Assembly: GCF_900110835.1 (NCBI RefSeq)
Contig: NZ_FOJG01000002.1
Location: 2,882,556 to 2,946,555, forward strand
Direction of reading: 5' to 3'
DNA from: Chitinophaga arvensicola
GTDB lineage: Bacteria; Bacteroidota; Bacteroidia; Chitinophagales; Chitinophagaceae
Length of the DNA: 64,000 nucleotides
Shown here: positions 17,916 through 28,376 of the stretch, in pieces
Layout: each line of letters begins with the position of its first letter
Position numbering within the stretch: position 1 is the first letter of the stretch
The notes under the pieces: generated by a model
The model's database searches: none
What the model saw: only the letters and a program-made list of their open reading frames with translations
Told to the model about the DNA's origin: nothing
Program-made: the position numbers and the translations under genes

Positions 17916-20900
17916 TTAGAAATCTGCTTTTACACTGAACACCAGCGACCTTGCCGGCGGCAAAACTACACCGGGCGTATAGTCAAGCGACGACGACGCA
18001 CTGATAACGCCACCCGGTACATAATCCGGATCAATCCCTTGTTTATTGGCCGTCCATAAGGCCAGGTTGCGGCCGGAAAGACTCACATTAATTCCTTTGG
18101 CAAAACGTCCTTTAAACCACTGATCCGGCAACTGGTAGTTGAGTGTTAATTCACGCCAGCGCACATAACCTGCGTCTTCCACAAAATTGTCGCTCAAACG
18201 GTAGTTATACAATGATCTGTGCACGGCATCTACCGCAGGCACATCTGTCAGTAATTCATCTCCTGGTTTCTGCCAGCGACGGGCAATATCTTTGTTGGCA
18301 CTTCTCAGATAAGGCGCATTATAATAATCATCAACACCGGGGCGCAGGAATTTATGACCGAACTTCCAGGTAAATAAAGTATACAGCTCAAACCGGCCAT
18401 AGCGGAAGGTTTGTGTAAGTCCGCCGAAATAAGGCGCTACACTCACTCCCTGGTAAGCCACGCTTTGCAGGTCTTTTTCATCCAGCAACTTATTATCGTC
18501 TGCTGCCACTTTCTGATCTTTCCCGTTATATAACATCGCTACCCCTTTATCATTAATTCCTGCAAAACGATAGGTGTAAATGCTATTGAGCGATTTACCC
18601 TCAATAGGGTTGCCTGCTCTCGTATAATAGGTGACAGTATTCTGCTGGAAATATGCTTTGGACACCTTACTGGTATTGTAGGAGAAATTGGCGGCTGCCT
18701 TCCAGGTAAAACGTTTGGAAACAATGATGCTGCCGCCTACTTCCAGGTCTACCCCGTGGTTGGTCATCTCCAGTTTATTGGTCAGCAAAGTATTAAAGCC
18801 ATAGGTAGGATTGATTTCTACATTTCCCAGCAGGTCGGTGCTGTTTTTCCGGTAGATATCCAATGTAGCGGTCAACCTTCCGTCGAAGAAACCGGCATCC
18901 AGGCCCACATTGAAAGTGGCCACTTTTTCCCATCGCAGTAAGGGATTGGCAGGATTATACACCGAGGCGTATTGCTCATTGCTGAATGGATTCGGACCAC
19001 CTGCCGCCTGTGTAACCAGGTAGGGGCTGGTGGTTTTATTCACATTCCCGTTGAAGCCATAGGTGGCGCGCAGGTTCAGGTGTGAAAGCGGTTTCCATTG
19101 CATAAACGATTCATCGTTGATGCGCCAGAGGCCACCGATAGACCAGAGCGGAACGGCGCGGTATTCTTTGGAAACACCAAACAGGTTGCTGTCGTCTTTA
19201 CGGATGCTGCCCGACAGCGAATATTTTTCATGCAGGGTATAGGTAAAATTGGCAAAGGCAGAAGTATAGCGGTCCCGCTGATTCTGAAAACTTTGCATTG
19301 CTGCCACTTTCTGATTGCCGCTGGTGGTTTTATACACCGTGTTATAATTCACCACGCCGGACGACAGCAACCGGTCGTCGTAACCATAGGCGCGATTGGT
19401 AAAACCGGAAGTGAGTGTTTCACGGAACTCTCCGCCCATAACGATATTTAAAGCCTGGTGGCCTTTCAGGTTAGGATCAAAACGGATCAAACCTCTCAGG
19501 GTATAGTTCTGTTGCTTTCCATCGTTACGTGTCAGCATTCCACCGGCTGGTACGCCCCTTTCGTGGGTGGTGGTCACCGTAAAGCTGTTCACCATATCGC
19601 GGGCGGCATAGCTTTGCGGGTTGGCATATTGGCGGTTGCCATCTGCTACTTTCTCCAGCATATACCTTGCTTCTATACTGAGGGTGGGCGCAATTTTATA
19701 TTGCAGCCCGGTGTTGAAACGCCAGGCAAGCGATTGATACGTATTATCGGCGTTGGCCAGTTCATCGATGTAGTTATAGCGCCAGGGTAAAAATCCTTTC
19801 TGTTGCAGTGAATCCAGGATACGGCCGGGATAGCGCTGCGCAAAGTTGACGGATTGTCCATTATCATCCACCAGCTGATCGTAGGGAGATAAGGGATAGG
19901 TACCTCCCTGCAGGGAACCCAGGCCAAGGCCATTGTTCTTCATCTGCAGGGAAGTCACAAACATATCCGCGGTGAGTGACAGTTTTTGGGAAAGCCGCGT
20001 TTCATTGTTGAAGTTCACGACCATACGGCGACTGTAATCGCCTTTGGTATTTGCATATTCATCGGTATAGGAAGCCGAGAGGTAATTGCGCATATGCGTA
20101 TTGCCACCGGAAACGGAAACATCATATTGTTCGCTGAAAGGGGAACGCAAAATATAGCGCTGGTACTGATCGCGTATGTCCCTTCCCTTTAGCTGGTTGA
20201 TCGCTGCATCCAGTTGTTGCTGGCTGATCTTACCGTTTTTAAATTGCAGGTACAGATCTGCACCGGTAGTGAGCGGCGGATTGGATAACAGGAAGGGAGA
20301 AGACGGCAAAGGCAGCAGGCCTTTATCTACCAGTTCTTTTTCCAGTCCCAGGTAATCCGTAGCACCGGCCATCGGCAGGTAATCGAGTCGTGGCCTGCCG
20401 GTGGTGGTGAGGGTAGCAGAAGCCCGCACTACCGGCGCCTGGTTAAAGGCTGCCTTTTTTGTTTCGATAACAATGACGCCGTTGGCTGCACGCACGCCCC
20501 AGATAGAAGCAGCGGCAGCGTCTTTCAAAACGGTAATATAGGCGATGTCGTTAGGATTGATATTCACCAGGTCCAGTTCTGTTGGAAATCCATCCAGTAC
20601 AATCAACGGTTTTTTCTCCGACAGGATGGTAGATACACCACGCACGCTGAACTGGTCCCTGTTTTTAAACAGGTTGCGGTCAGGCTGCCCCACATTCACC
20701 TGCAGGCCACTTACGCTGCCTTCCAGTTTTTCTACCAAGCCTACGGCAGATCTGCGTTCCAGGTCTTTTGCAGTCACGAGGCCGAAAGAGCCGGTCGCTC
20801 TTTCCTTTGGGATATATTGATACCCGGTAGATACTTCCACCTGTTTCAGCTGGATATTATCGGCGCCCATCACAATGTGAAGGGTGGTTTGTCCCTGTAA

Positions 20901-21449
20901 GGGTGCCAGCACGGGCCGGTTGCCGATGAAAGATACAGACAGCGCCGGCTCCTCTTTGTTGACCCGTAACCGGAAATTTCCCAGCTGATCGGTCACAGTG
21001 CCGTTGTTGTTTTTTGCAGCGGCTACTGTGGCACCGGCAACGGGATATCCTTTTTCATCCGTTACGGTTCCCTGCACCCACATTTCATTTTCAGGCAGCG
21101 CCACCTCCGTGGAAACCGGCGGTGCAGGCTGTCCTTCCCGCTTGCGTACATCGCGGATAATAGTGTAGGTATTGTCATTGACGTACAGGAAAATGAATCC
21201 GTTCGGATACAATACCTCTTTCAATACCTCCTCTACTTTACGGCTGCGCAGGTTGCGCAGGTCGGCGGTTGTTTTGACGTTGTCGAGCAACTCATTTTCG
21301 TAAACGAACTTTGTACCCAGTTCACTGGTAATTTTCTTTAGCGCAGCCGCTACCGGCACGCCCGTTGTTTGTGCATAAGCTGGCGACAGCCACCCTAGCA
21401 GCACACACACTACTACGGCAGTTTTAATAAACTGAAGCATCCCCTTCAT
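17916..21449 (-). CDS. SusC/RagA-type TonB-dependent transporter with STN domain
   Basis: The product has 1177 residues. The signal peptide ends near residue 26 (LSPAYAQ), an STN domain covers about 30-98, and a carboxypeptidase-regulatory-like domain about 124-195 (GTVTDEKGYPVAGATV). The plug contains QLKQVEVSTGYQYIPKERAT, LIVLDGFPTELDLVNINPND and AASIWGVRAANGVIVIETKK, and the barrel ends in LVFSVKADF. The STN domain and the preceding FecR and sigma genes indicate ligand-induced transcription. The motif QVEVSTGYQ replaces the common VVVGYGTQ, a known variant in this family. The cluster holds no carbohydrate-active enzyme, so the substrate is open. Confidence 0.94.
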   Translation of the reverse strand: MKGMLQFIKTAVVVCVLLGWLSPAYAQTTGVPVAAALKKITSELGTKFVYENELLDNVKTTADLRNLRSRKVEEVLKEVLYPNGFIFLYVNDNTYTIIRDVRKREGQPAPPVSTEVALPENEMWVQGTVTDEKGYPVAGATVAAAKNNNGTVTDQLGNFRLRVNKEEPALSVSFIGNRPVLAPLQGQTTLHIVMGADNIQLKQVEVSTGYQYIPKERATGSFGLVTAKDLERRSAVGLVEKLEGSVSGLQVNVGQPDRNLFKNRDQFSVRGVSTILSEKKPLIVLDGFPTELDLVNINPNDIAYITVLKDAAAASIWGVRAANGVIVIETKKAAFNQAPVVRASATLTTTGRPRLDYLPMAGATDYLGLEKELVDKGLLPLPSSPFLLSNPPLTTGADLYLQFKNGKISQQQLDAAINQLKGRDIRDQYQRYILRSPFSEQYDVSVSGGNTHMRNYLSASYTDEYANTKGDYSRRMVVNFNNETRLSQKLSLTADMFVTSLQMKNNGLGLGSLQGGTYPLSPYDQLVDDNGQSVNFAQRYPGRILDSLQQKGFLPWRYNYIDELANADNTYQSLAWRFNTGLQYKIAPTLSIEARYMLEKVADGNRQYANPQSYAARDMVNSFTVTTTHERGVPAGGMLTRNDGKQQNYTLRGLIRFDPNLKGHQALNIVMGGEFRETLTSGFTNRAYGYDDRLLSSGVVNYNTVYKTTSGNQKVAAMQSFQNQRDRYTSAFANFTYTLHEKYSLSGSIRKDDSNLFGVSKEYRAVPLWSIGGLWRINDESFMQWKPLSHLNLRATYGFNGNVNKTTSPYLVTQAAGGPNPFSNEQYASVYNPANPLLRWEKVATFNVGLDAGFFDGRLTATLDIYRKNSTDLLGNVEINPTYGFNTLLTNKLEMTNHGVDLEVGGSIIVSKRFTWKAAANFSYNTSKVSKAYFQQNTVTYYTRAGNPIEGKSLNSIYTYRFAGINDKGVAMLYNGKDQKVAADDNKLLDEKDLQSVAYQGVSVAPYFGGLTQTFRYGRFELYTLFTWKFGHKFLRPGVDDYYNAPYLRSANKDIARRWQKPGDELLTDVPAVDAVHRSLYNYRLSDNFVEDAGYVRWRELTLNYQLPDQWFKGRFAKGINVSLSGRNLALWTANKQGIDPDYVPGGVISASSSLDYTPGVVLPPARSLVFSVKADF

Positions 21450-21488
21450 AATGGTTGATTAACTGGTTGATAATAATAGTCAGCAATG

Positions 21489-22487
21489 TCAGGGTCTCGC
21501 CCTGAATAAAAGTGTATCTGGTTGTTGTATGATGTCGATGTTGAATATTTTTGATAAGACGAAAAACAAATCCTCTTTCTTTTGCATCGGTATGGAGCCC
21601 GTCAGCTTCCGGTTGGCCAGGGAGCTGTCTTCCAGTATAACATGATAGCCGTAGTTATCTTCCAGTAGTTGTATCACTTCTCTGAGCGTGGTGCCTTCCA
21701 GTACCAGCTGGTGACGCGTCCACGCAGCGGCGGCAGTGGTATCCGTTTTGTGTGTAACGGCAACTGCCTGCAACCGGTTGTATTCCCAGCCTTCTCCGGG
21801 AGAGAGGATGATACCTGCAGCCGGATTATTTTTTACATTGATGCGGATGCGGCCACGTTGCAGCACCACCACGGTTTTATCGCGCCGGTCTTTTACATTA
21901 AAAGCGGTTCCCAATACCGTTACGCTGACATCCTTTACATATAAACGGAAAGTATCTCCCAGGTGTTTTACATCAAAGAAGCCCTCTCCTTCCAGGAATA
22001 CTTCCCTTTTACCGCTCCAGCGCCAGTTACGGGCGTAAGACAGCCGGGAATGTGCATTCAGCGTTACCTGCGAATGATCCGGCAGGGTGATCTGCCGGGA
22101 GTCGGCATAACCGGTTTCATACACCACGGTGCCGGTAAGATATTGATAGACCCCGGTGGCGATGAGCAGCAATAACACGGCTGCTGCCAGGCGGAAGCGG
22201 TAACGACGCAGGAAGGAAATTCGCGGAGGAGCAGCAATGCCGGCTTCCACCTGCTGCCAGATTTTGCGGCGGGCAGCTTCATTATATTGCATCACCGGGC
22301 GTTCCAGCAGATACATCATTTCTCGGGCATCCTGCATCAGTGGCTGCTTTTCCGGCCATGCCGCAGCTACGCGGTCCCAGTAAACCTGTGACAACGGTTC
22401 CGGAAATTTTACGTACCGGATAAAATTTTCATCTGCCAGAAAATCTATGGCCTGGTAACCGGAATAATCTTTTTCCAACTCATCCAT
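21489..22487 (-). CDS. FecR-family anti-sigma factor
   Basis: The product has 332 residues. An N-terminal cytosolic part of about 95 residues is followed by one membrane segment at about 97-117 (FRLAAAVLLLLIATGVYQYL). The FecR domain contains QITLPDHSQVTLNAHSRLSY and KREVFLEGEGFFDVKHLGD, and the C-terminal part TTLREVIQLLEDNYGYHVIL resembles an STN-like partner domain. It lies 87 bp after the ECF sigma gene and 39 bp before the SusC gene, so the three are probably one transcription unit. Its role is to sequester the second sigma factor until signalled by SusC. Confidence 0.92.
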   Translation of the reverse strand: MDELEKDYSGYQAIDFLADENFIRYVKFPEPLSQVYWDRVAAAWPEKQPLMQDAREMMYLLERPVMQYNEAARRKIWQQVEAGIAAPPRISFLRRYRFRLAAAVLLLLIATGVYQYLTGTVVYETGYADSRQITLPDHSQVTLNAHSRLSYARNWRWSGKREVFLEGEGFFDVKHLGDTFRLYVKDVSVTVLGTAFNVKDRRDKTVVVLQRGRIRINVKNNPAAGIILSPGEGWEYNRLQAVAVTHKTDTTAAAAWTRHQLVLEGTTLREVIQLLEDNYGYHVILEDSSLANRKLTGSIPMQKKEDLFFVLSKIFNIDIIQQPDTLLFRARP

Positions 22488-22574
22488 AAAGTAGCCCTTG
22501 CATCTCTTTCCTCTTAAGACACAAGATTAAAAGGGAATTATCCCATTTTCTACACTTACGGAAAAAAAAAATTT

Positions 22575-23156
22575 TCAGGACCTTTTTAAGATGTAAAGGA
22601 TCAGGAGTAAAGTGAAGTCGCCAAACTGTTCGCGTAAACGCTCCAGGGCGCGGTAGATCAGCTTGTAAGTGCCGCCGATATTCATGTGCATGATCTCTGC
22701 GATCTCCTCATAGGAGAGATCTTCATAATATTTCAGGAACACGGCTTCCCGTTGCCGGTTCGTTAAAGTACTGAGCAGGGCATCCACTTTGGCAGTGAGT
22801 TCGGCCATGCGCTCTTTCCGGATCAGGGGATGTTCATAAGTAAGATCAAGCTGAAAAGGTATATGCTCTCCCGCCAGCTCTTCCTCATGCCTGGAAGGGC
22901 TGTACTCCAGTTTACGGAGCAGGATACGCCGGAAAGATAAATAGAGATACTGCTTCACTACTGCCGGACGCGCAATCCGTTCCCTGTTCTGCCATAGCTT
23001 CAGGAAAAGATCCTGCATGCTTTCTTCTATGCAGACATTATCAGGTGTAAATTTAAATCCGTAGTTCGTGAGCGGGGAATAATACTGTTCATATAATCCT
23101 TCCAGGGCTTTTACATCTCCTTCTTTATAGGAGTACCATAATTCATTATCATGCAT
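22575..23156 (-). CDS. ECF RNA polymerase sigma factor
   Basis: The product has 193 residues. Region 2 lies at about 13-52 (LEGLYEQYYSPLTNYGFKFT, then CIEESMQDLFLKLWQNR). Region 4 lies at about 128-178 (LTNRQREAVFLKYYEDLSYE and EIAEIMHMNIGGTYKLIYR). It is the first gene of the second sigma/FecR/SusC/SusD/thioredoxin set. It resembles the sigma factor at 12578-13150 only at family level, so the two systems are likely separate in specificity. Confidence 0.92.
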   Translation of the reverse strand: MHDNELWYSYKEGDVKALEGLYEQYYSPLTNYGFKFTPDNVCIEESMQDLFLKLWQNRERIARPAVVKQYLYLSFRRILLRKLEYSPSRHEEELAGEHIPFQLDLTYEHPLIRKERMAELTAKVDALLSTLTNRQREAVFLKYYEDLSYEEIAEIMHMNIGGTYKLIYRALERLREQFGDFTLLLILYILKRS

Positions 23157-23551
23157 GACGTTGGAATAATGGGATTAGTTCCATAGAAAGGGAGCAAAAT
23201 ACAGCAAAATTCGCATGTGACAAAATGCAGCGCCGTTGCCCCGGGGAAAATAACCGTTCCTCTTTTTTTGCTTCTGCTGGTATTATAATTTTTGTTAAAT
23301 TAGCTTAACACACTGTGCTAAAGTAATTGATGTAGATAAGTTTCCCCGGTAAGTTTTTGCTATACTATTTAAACAAAAAGTCGGAGCCATAAATAAACCA
23401 ACTGCTGCCGGGACAGCGATAGTGGTCAACCAGAATCAGTCTAAACCCTTAAGTGCCTCATATGCATTCAACCAAAAGATGTAGACAACCAGGTGTATAT
23501 ACCTGTTCCCCTGCATTGCCCGGATTATATTCAATTAAATCGCTGTTAACT
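23157..23551. promoter_or_regulatory. Divergent intergenic region between two SusCD loci
   Basis: This 395-bp stretch separates the second sigma gene (minus) from the third SusC gene (plus) and holds no convincing ORF. On the minus strand TTTG (23224 to 23221) and TATTTTG (23201 to 23195), 19 nt apart, form a likely sigma-gene promoter. On the plus strand TTTG at 23267-23270 and TAATTTTTG at 23286-23294 may serve the SusC operon, which would give a leader of about 250 nt. No riboswitch class was recognised in that leader. Confidence 0.4.
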
Positions 23552-26500
23552 ATGAAGCTTCTGTCCCTTTTTCTGCTCGTGCTTACGTTGCCCGCTAGCG
23601 CCAGGGATTCCCTGGAAAAATTACCTCCTGATGTATTCCGGCAGGGCGCTAAACCCGCCGCCCCCATACACGGCATTATCCGGAACAATAAAGGAGAGCC
23701 TTTGGTGGGCGCGTCCGTAAAAGTAAAAGGTACCACACGTGGCGCTATTACCAACTCCGCCGGTGCATTCGATCTCGACGTACCCGAAGGCGCTACCCTG
23801 GTAGTATCTGCTGTAGGCTATAAAACGCACGAAGTAAAAGCCCAGAATAACCTGGTACTTGCCCTGGAAGATGATGTAACGGAATTGGGAGGCGTGGTGG
23901 TAACCGGTTTCCAGAATATCGACCGTAAGAAATTTGCCGGAGCCGCTGTTACCCTGAAAGCAGATAACGTGAAAATAGACGGGGTCACCGATGTAAGCCG
24001 TATGCTGGAAGGCCGCGCCGCCGGTGTCAGTGTGCAAAACGTATCCGGTACTTTCGGTTCTGCACCCAAAGTACGTATCCGTGGCGCTACTTCTATCTCC
24101 GGTGAAAACAAACCATTGTGGGTGGTGGATGGTGTGGTACTGGAAGACATCGTGAACGTATCCAACGAACAGCTCACCAGTGGTAATATCAATACCCTCC
24201 TGGGTTCAGCCGTAGCCGGACTGAATGCCAACGATATTGAAACTTTCGACATCCTGAAAGACGCCGCAGCCACCGCACTGTATGGCGCCCGCGCCATGAA
24301 CGGGGTGATCGTGATCACTACCAAAAAAGGTAAAGCAGGCAAGGCCGTCATCGCTTACACCGGCAACTTCGGTGTACAACTGAAACCTTCCTACGAAAAC
24401 TACGATATCATGAACTCGGCCGACCAGATGTCGGTATACGCAGAACTGGAACGTAAACAGCTGCTGCCCTACGCAGGACTGATCAACGAATCCACCTCCG
24501 GTATCTATGGTAAACTCGGAAGATTGCTGCAAACACCGGACGTGAATGGTAAGTTTGCCGTAGAAAACACCCGGGAAGCCCGTCAGGCTTTCCTGATGCG
24601 CTACGCCAACGCCAACACCGACTGGTTCGATATCCTGTTCCGCAACTCTCTCACACAGGAACACTCACTGAGCCTGTCTACCGGTACCGATAAATCACAG
24701 CTCTACCTGTCTACCAGCTTCTTCAACGACCAGGGCTGGACCATCGCAGATAATGTGAAAAGATATACGGTGAACATGCGGGCCAACTACACCCCCAACA
24801 GCAAACTGAGCTACGGCCTCCAGATCAATGGTAACGTAAGACAACAACGCGCACCGGGTACGGAAGACCGCAAAACAGACGGCGTGGAAGGTACCTACAA
24901 AAGAGACTTCGACATCAACCCGTTCTCCTATGCACTCAGCACCAGCAGGGCCATGACCGCATACGATGAACAAGGAAATCTCGAATACTTTACACGCAAC
25001 TTCGCACCGTTCAATATCATCAACGAAACACGCAACAACTTCACGGACCTCAGTGTGATCGACTTCAGATTACAGGGTAACCTGAATTACAAATTCAATT
25101 CGCATTTCAACTACGACTTCACCGGCGCTATCCGTTATGCGCGGACCACGGCGGAACATAAATCGAATGAAAATTCGAATGAAGCCAACGCCTACCGCGC
25201 CAACGGCAACGCCATTATCAACGACCGGAACCCTTTCCTGTATAAAAACCCCGACTTCCCCAACGAACCGGCGGTGGTAGTTCTGCCCTATGGTGGTTTT
25301 TATAAAAGGAACGACGTGGAACTGAAAAACTACACCTTCCGTAACCAGTTCAACTATAACCAGTCGTTCAATGACGATAAACACCAGGTAAGCGCCCTCG
25401 TAGGACAGGAAGTAAAATATGCCGACCGCCAGACGTCTAACAGCACCGGCGTAGGCTACCAGTACAATTCCGGAGGTACACCTTTCGTGGATTACCTCTT
25501 CATCAAAAAAATGTCGGAAAGCAACAATGCCTATTATGGACTGACCAACGACTACGACCGCTTTATTGCGTTCTATGCCAATGCCAGTTACACCTATAAT
25601 AATAAGTATACCCTGAACGCTACCGTACGTGAAGATGGTTCCAACAGACTGGGTAGTTCTTCCAGCGCCCGCTGGCTGCCCACCTGGACAGTAGCCGGTA
25701 ACTGGAACGTAGACCAGGAAGAGTTTCTGAAAAATTCATCTGCCGTTAGTCACCTCATGCTGAAAGCCAGCTACGGTTTGAACGCCAGCACCGGTAGCGC
25801 TACCAATACTACGGCTATTCTCCGCTCCTTTGTTACCAGCCGGCCTTATGTGTCCGACCAGGAAACAGCCATCCTGATACAGGCGCTGGAAAATGCGGAC
25901 CTTACCTGGGAGAAAAAGTATGAACTGGATCTCGGCGCGGATATGGGCTTCTTTAATGAAAGACTTGGATTGACCTTTGACTATTACCGCCGGAAAAGTT
26001 TTGACCTGATCGGGTTAATCAAAACTTCCGGAGTAGGTGGGCAGGTAAACCAGTTTGCCAACTATGCCGATATGAAATCACATGGTTTCGATGTGGCGCT
26101 CACCGGTAAAATCATTGCACATAAAAATATAGGTCTTACCAGCACCCTGATCTTCAGCTACAACAATACCCTGATCACCAATGCCAAAAACAACCCGGTA
26201 ATTTTTGACCTGGTAGGAGAAGGCGGCGGTCCGCTGGAAGGTTATCCTGTAAGAGGATTGTTCTCCCTGCAAAACGCAGGACTGGACCCGCAAACAGGTG
26301 TACCACAGTTTATCAGCGATACCGGCGGTGTTTCCCCTGGCGTATACCTGCAAAGTCATAACCTGAAAAACCTGAAATACGAAGGCCCTTCAGATCCTAC
26401 CATTACGGGCGGCTGGAGCAATACCTTCCGTTACAAGGATTTCTCTGTGAGCGCGCTGGTCACTTACCAGGCAGGTAACAAAATAAGGCTTACACCCGTG

Positions 26501-26914
26501 TATACCCTCGACTATACCGATTACAATGCCTTACCCAATGAATTTAAAGGAAGATGGAGTTTGCCGGGAGATGAAAAGAAAACAAACATTCCTTCCATCC
26601 CCGATATCTATACAAAAACAAACCTGAATACGTTGTCGGCTTTCCCTTACAATAACTACAACTACTCTCATGACCGGGTAGCAGATGGAGGTTTTGTAAG
26701 ACTGAAATCAGTATCCCTGAGTTACCAGCTTCCGGCGCCTTTGATGGGCAGGATCGGGTTTAAGGGCGCATCCGTAACAGTAACGGGCAACAATTTATGG
26801 TTGATTTATGCTGATGAGCGACTGCATGGACAGGATCCGGAATTCTATAATACCGGTGGGGTGGCATTGCCCATCAACAAACAGATCACCGCTTCATTAA
26901 GAGTGAGCCTTTAA
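23552..26914 (+). CDS. SusC/RagA-type TonB-dependent transporter without STN domain
   Basis: The ATG at 23552 gives 1120 residues and a signal peptide MKLLSLFLLVLTLPASA; codons upstream in the same frame do not look like an export signal. A carboxypeptidase-regulatory-like domain covers about 38-106 (GIIRNNKGEPLVGASVKVKG). The plug contains LGGVVVTGFQNIDRKKFAGA, LWVVDGVVLEDIV and TALYGARAMNGVIVITTKKG, followed by a barrel ending in ITASLRVSL. The absence of an STN domain and of an adjacent sigma/FecR pair means this system must be controlled differently from the two STN systems on its left. The genes that follow encode SusD, a metallopeptidase-like lipoprotein and a DUF4302 lipoprotein. Confidence 0.94.
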   Translation: MKLLSLFLLVLTLPASARDSLEKLPPDVFRQGAKPAAPIHGIIRNNKGEPLVGASVKVKGTTRGAITNSAGAFDLDVPEGATLVVSAVGYKTHEVKAQNNLVLALEDDVTELGGVVVTGFQNIDRKKFAGAAVTLKADNVKIDGVTDVSRMLEGRAAGVSVQNVSGTFGSAPKVRIRGATSISGENKPLWVVDGVVLEDIVNVSNEQLTSGNINTLLGSAVAGLNANDIETFDILKDAAATALYGARAMNGVIVITTKKGKAGKAVIAYTGNFGVQLKPSYENYDIMNSADQMSVYAELERKQLLPYAGLINESTSGIYGKLGRLLQTPDVNGKFAVENTREARQAFLMRYANANTDWFDILFRNSLTQEHSLSLSTGTDKSQLYLSTSFFNDQGWTIADNVKRYTVNMRANYTPNSKLSYGLQINGNVRQQRAPGTEDRKTDGVEGTYKRDFDINPFSYALSTSRAMTAYDEQGNLEYFTRNFAPFNIINETRNNFTDLSVIDFRLQGNLNYKFNSHFNYDFTGAIRYARTTAEHKSNENSNEANAYRANGNAIINDRNPFLYKNPDFPNEPAVVVLPYGGFYKRNDVELKNYTFRNQFNYNQSFNDDKHQVSALVGQEVKYADRQTSNSTGVGYQYNSGGTPFVDYLFIKKMSESNNAYYGLTNDYDRFIAFYANASYTYNNKYTLNATVREDGSNRLGSSSSARWLPTWTVAGNWNVDQEEFLKNSSAVSHLMLKASYGLNASTGSATNTTAILRSFVTSRPYVSDQETAILIQALENADLTWEKKYELDLGADMGFFNERLGLTFDYYRRKSFDLIGLIKTSGVGGQVNQFANYADMKSHGFDVALTGKIIAHKNIGLTSTLIFSYNNTLITNAKNNPVIFDLVGEGGGPLEGYPVRGLFSLQNAGLDPQTGVPQFISDTGGVSPGVYLQSHNLKNLKYEGPSDPTITGGWSNTFRYKDFSVSALVTYQAGNKIRLTPVYTLDYTDYNALPNEFKGRWSLPGDEKKTNIPSIPDIYTKTNLNTLSAFPYNNYNYSHDRVADGGFVRLKSVSLSYQLPAPLMGRIGFKGASVTVTGNNLWLIYADERLHGQDPEFYNTGGVALPINKQITASLRVSL

Positions 26915-26930
26915 TTCAAAAAGTATTTTT

Positions 26931-28358
26931 ATGAAAAAACGATTGATCTATATAGGCTTGTTGACCGGTCTTCTTGTGGCAACAGGCTGTAAAAAATACC
27001 TGGAGACGCTTCCTGACAACAGGACAGTGATTTCCAATCCGCAGCAGGTGAGCCAGTTGCTGGCCACTGCTTATCCACACGCTTTGTACATGCTGTTTTG
27101 TGAAGCATTGAGCGACAATGTGGAAGACAAAGGCAATTCCGGCGTAGGGGTGGATCCGCAAACATTCCGCATCAATACGCAGTCGTTCAAATACCAGGAT
27201 GCGGATGATGTAACGTCCGATGCGCCCATCGCTTACTGGGATTCCTGCTATGCAGCCATTGCCGCTGCTAACCAGGCATTGTCCTATTGCAACGGTCCGG
27301 ATTCCGCCAATTACTCCACCCAGAAAGGAGAAGCACTGGTATGCCGCGCATATGCACACTTTATGCTGGTAACCCTGTTTGCCAAAACCTATAACCCGGC
27401 CACAGCCGCCAGCGACCCAGGCATTCCTTATGTGACTACAGTAAGTAAAAATGTGTTCGCCAAATATGACAGGAGCAACGTAGCCGCCGTGTATGCAAAA
27501 ATTGAAAGCGACCTGACTACGGGTTTGCCATTGCTGAAAGATGAAGCCTATGGCAATACGCCAAAGTATCATTTCACCGTGCAGGCAGCACATGCTTTTG
27601 CTTCCCGCTTCTATTTATTCAAAAAGGACTACGAAAAAGTAGTGACGCATTCCAGCGCTGTTTTCGGCAGTAAAGATCCGGCTACACTGATCCGTAACCA
27701 GATAAAATTCTACGGCCTGCCTTATAATGATATGGTGGTGGAATACTTTAATTCGCAGAACGCTGCCAATATCCTCCTGCAGGAAGCCCCTGGCACCAAG
27801 TACCCGGCAAATTATTATGGCTACCGCTACGGACTGGGTTCTAATGTAAACCGCGCGCTGATCCTCAACTCCAATGTTACCGGTGGAAGCCTGGCGATAC
27901 AAACCTACGGCAGCGGACCACAATATTTCAACTTCCCGAAATTCAAAAGCGATGTAAAAGTAGTGGCGCTGTTCAGCATGGATGAAGTATTGATGAACAG
28001 GGCCGAAGCATATATCCGCTTAAAAAATTATAACTCGGCACTTACCGATCTGAATGCCTGGGTGAGTAATAACATTTCAGATTATGATCCGGCAGTAGAT
28101 AATGTAACCATTCCAAAAATGATGGCCTTTTACAACACCACCCAGGATGATGCTATGATTCAAAGCCTGCTGTACATGAAAAGGGTGACCTATATGCAGG
28201 AAGGACTACGCTGGTTTGATATCCTCCGGTATGATATCCCTGTGGTACATGTGGGTTCTCCTGGTTTCAACACCACGCTGGTTCCCGGTGATAAAAGAAG
28301 ATTGTTACAACTCCCGGCAGAAGCGGTCAATGATGGCATGCAGCTAAATCCGAGATAA
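26931..28358 (+). CDS. SusD/RagB-type lipoprotein
   Basis: The product has 475 residues with a signal peptide ending in LLVATGC (Cys20), followed by KKYLETLPDNRTVISN. SusD hallmarks include ALVCRAYAHFMLVTLFAKTY, AAHAFASRFYLFKKDYEKVV, SMDEVLMNRAEAYIRLKNY and MQEGLRWFDILRYDIPV. It lies 16 bp after the SusC gene and 18 bp before the metallopeptidase gene, in a tight plus-strand operon. It should be the surface lid that recognises the ligand for the third SusC. Confidence 0.93.
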   Translation: MKKRLIYIGLLTGLLVATGCKKYLETLPDNRTVISNPQQVSQLLATAYPHALYMLFCEALSDNVEDKGNSGVGVDPQTFRINTQSFKYQDADDVTSDAPIAYWDSCYAAIAAANQALSYCNGPDSANYSTQKGEALVCRAYAHFMLVTLFAKTYNPATAASDPGIPYVTTVSKNVFAKYDRSNVAAVYAKIESDLTTGLPLLKDEAYGNTPKYHFTVQAAHAFASRFYLFKKDYEKVVTHSSAVFGSKDPATLIRNQIKFYGLPYNDMVVEYFNSQNAANILLQEAPGTKYPANYYGYRYGLGSNVNRALILNSNVTGGSLAIQTYGSGPQYFNFPKFKSDVKVVALFSMDEVLMNRAEAYIRLKNYNSALTDLNAWVSNNISDYDPAVDNVTIPKMMAFYNTTQDDAMIQSLLYMKRVTYMQEGLRWFDILRYDIPVVHVGSPGFNTTLVPGDKRRLLQLPAEAVNDGMQLNPR

Positions 28359-28376
28359 ACTAAAAAAAAGAGACTT

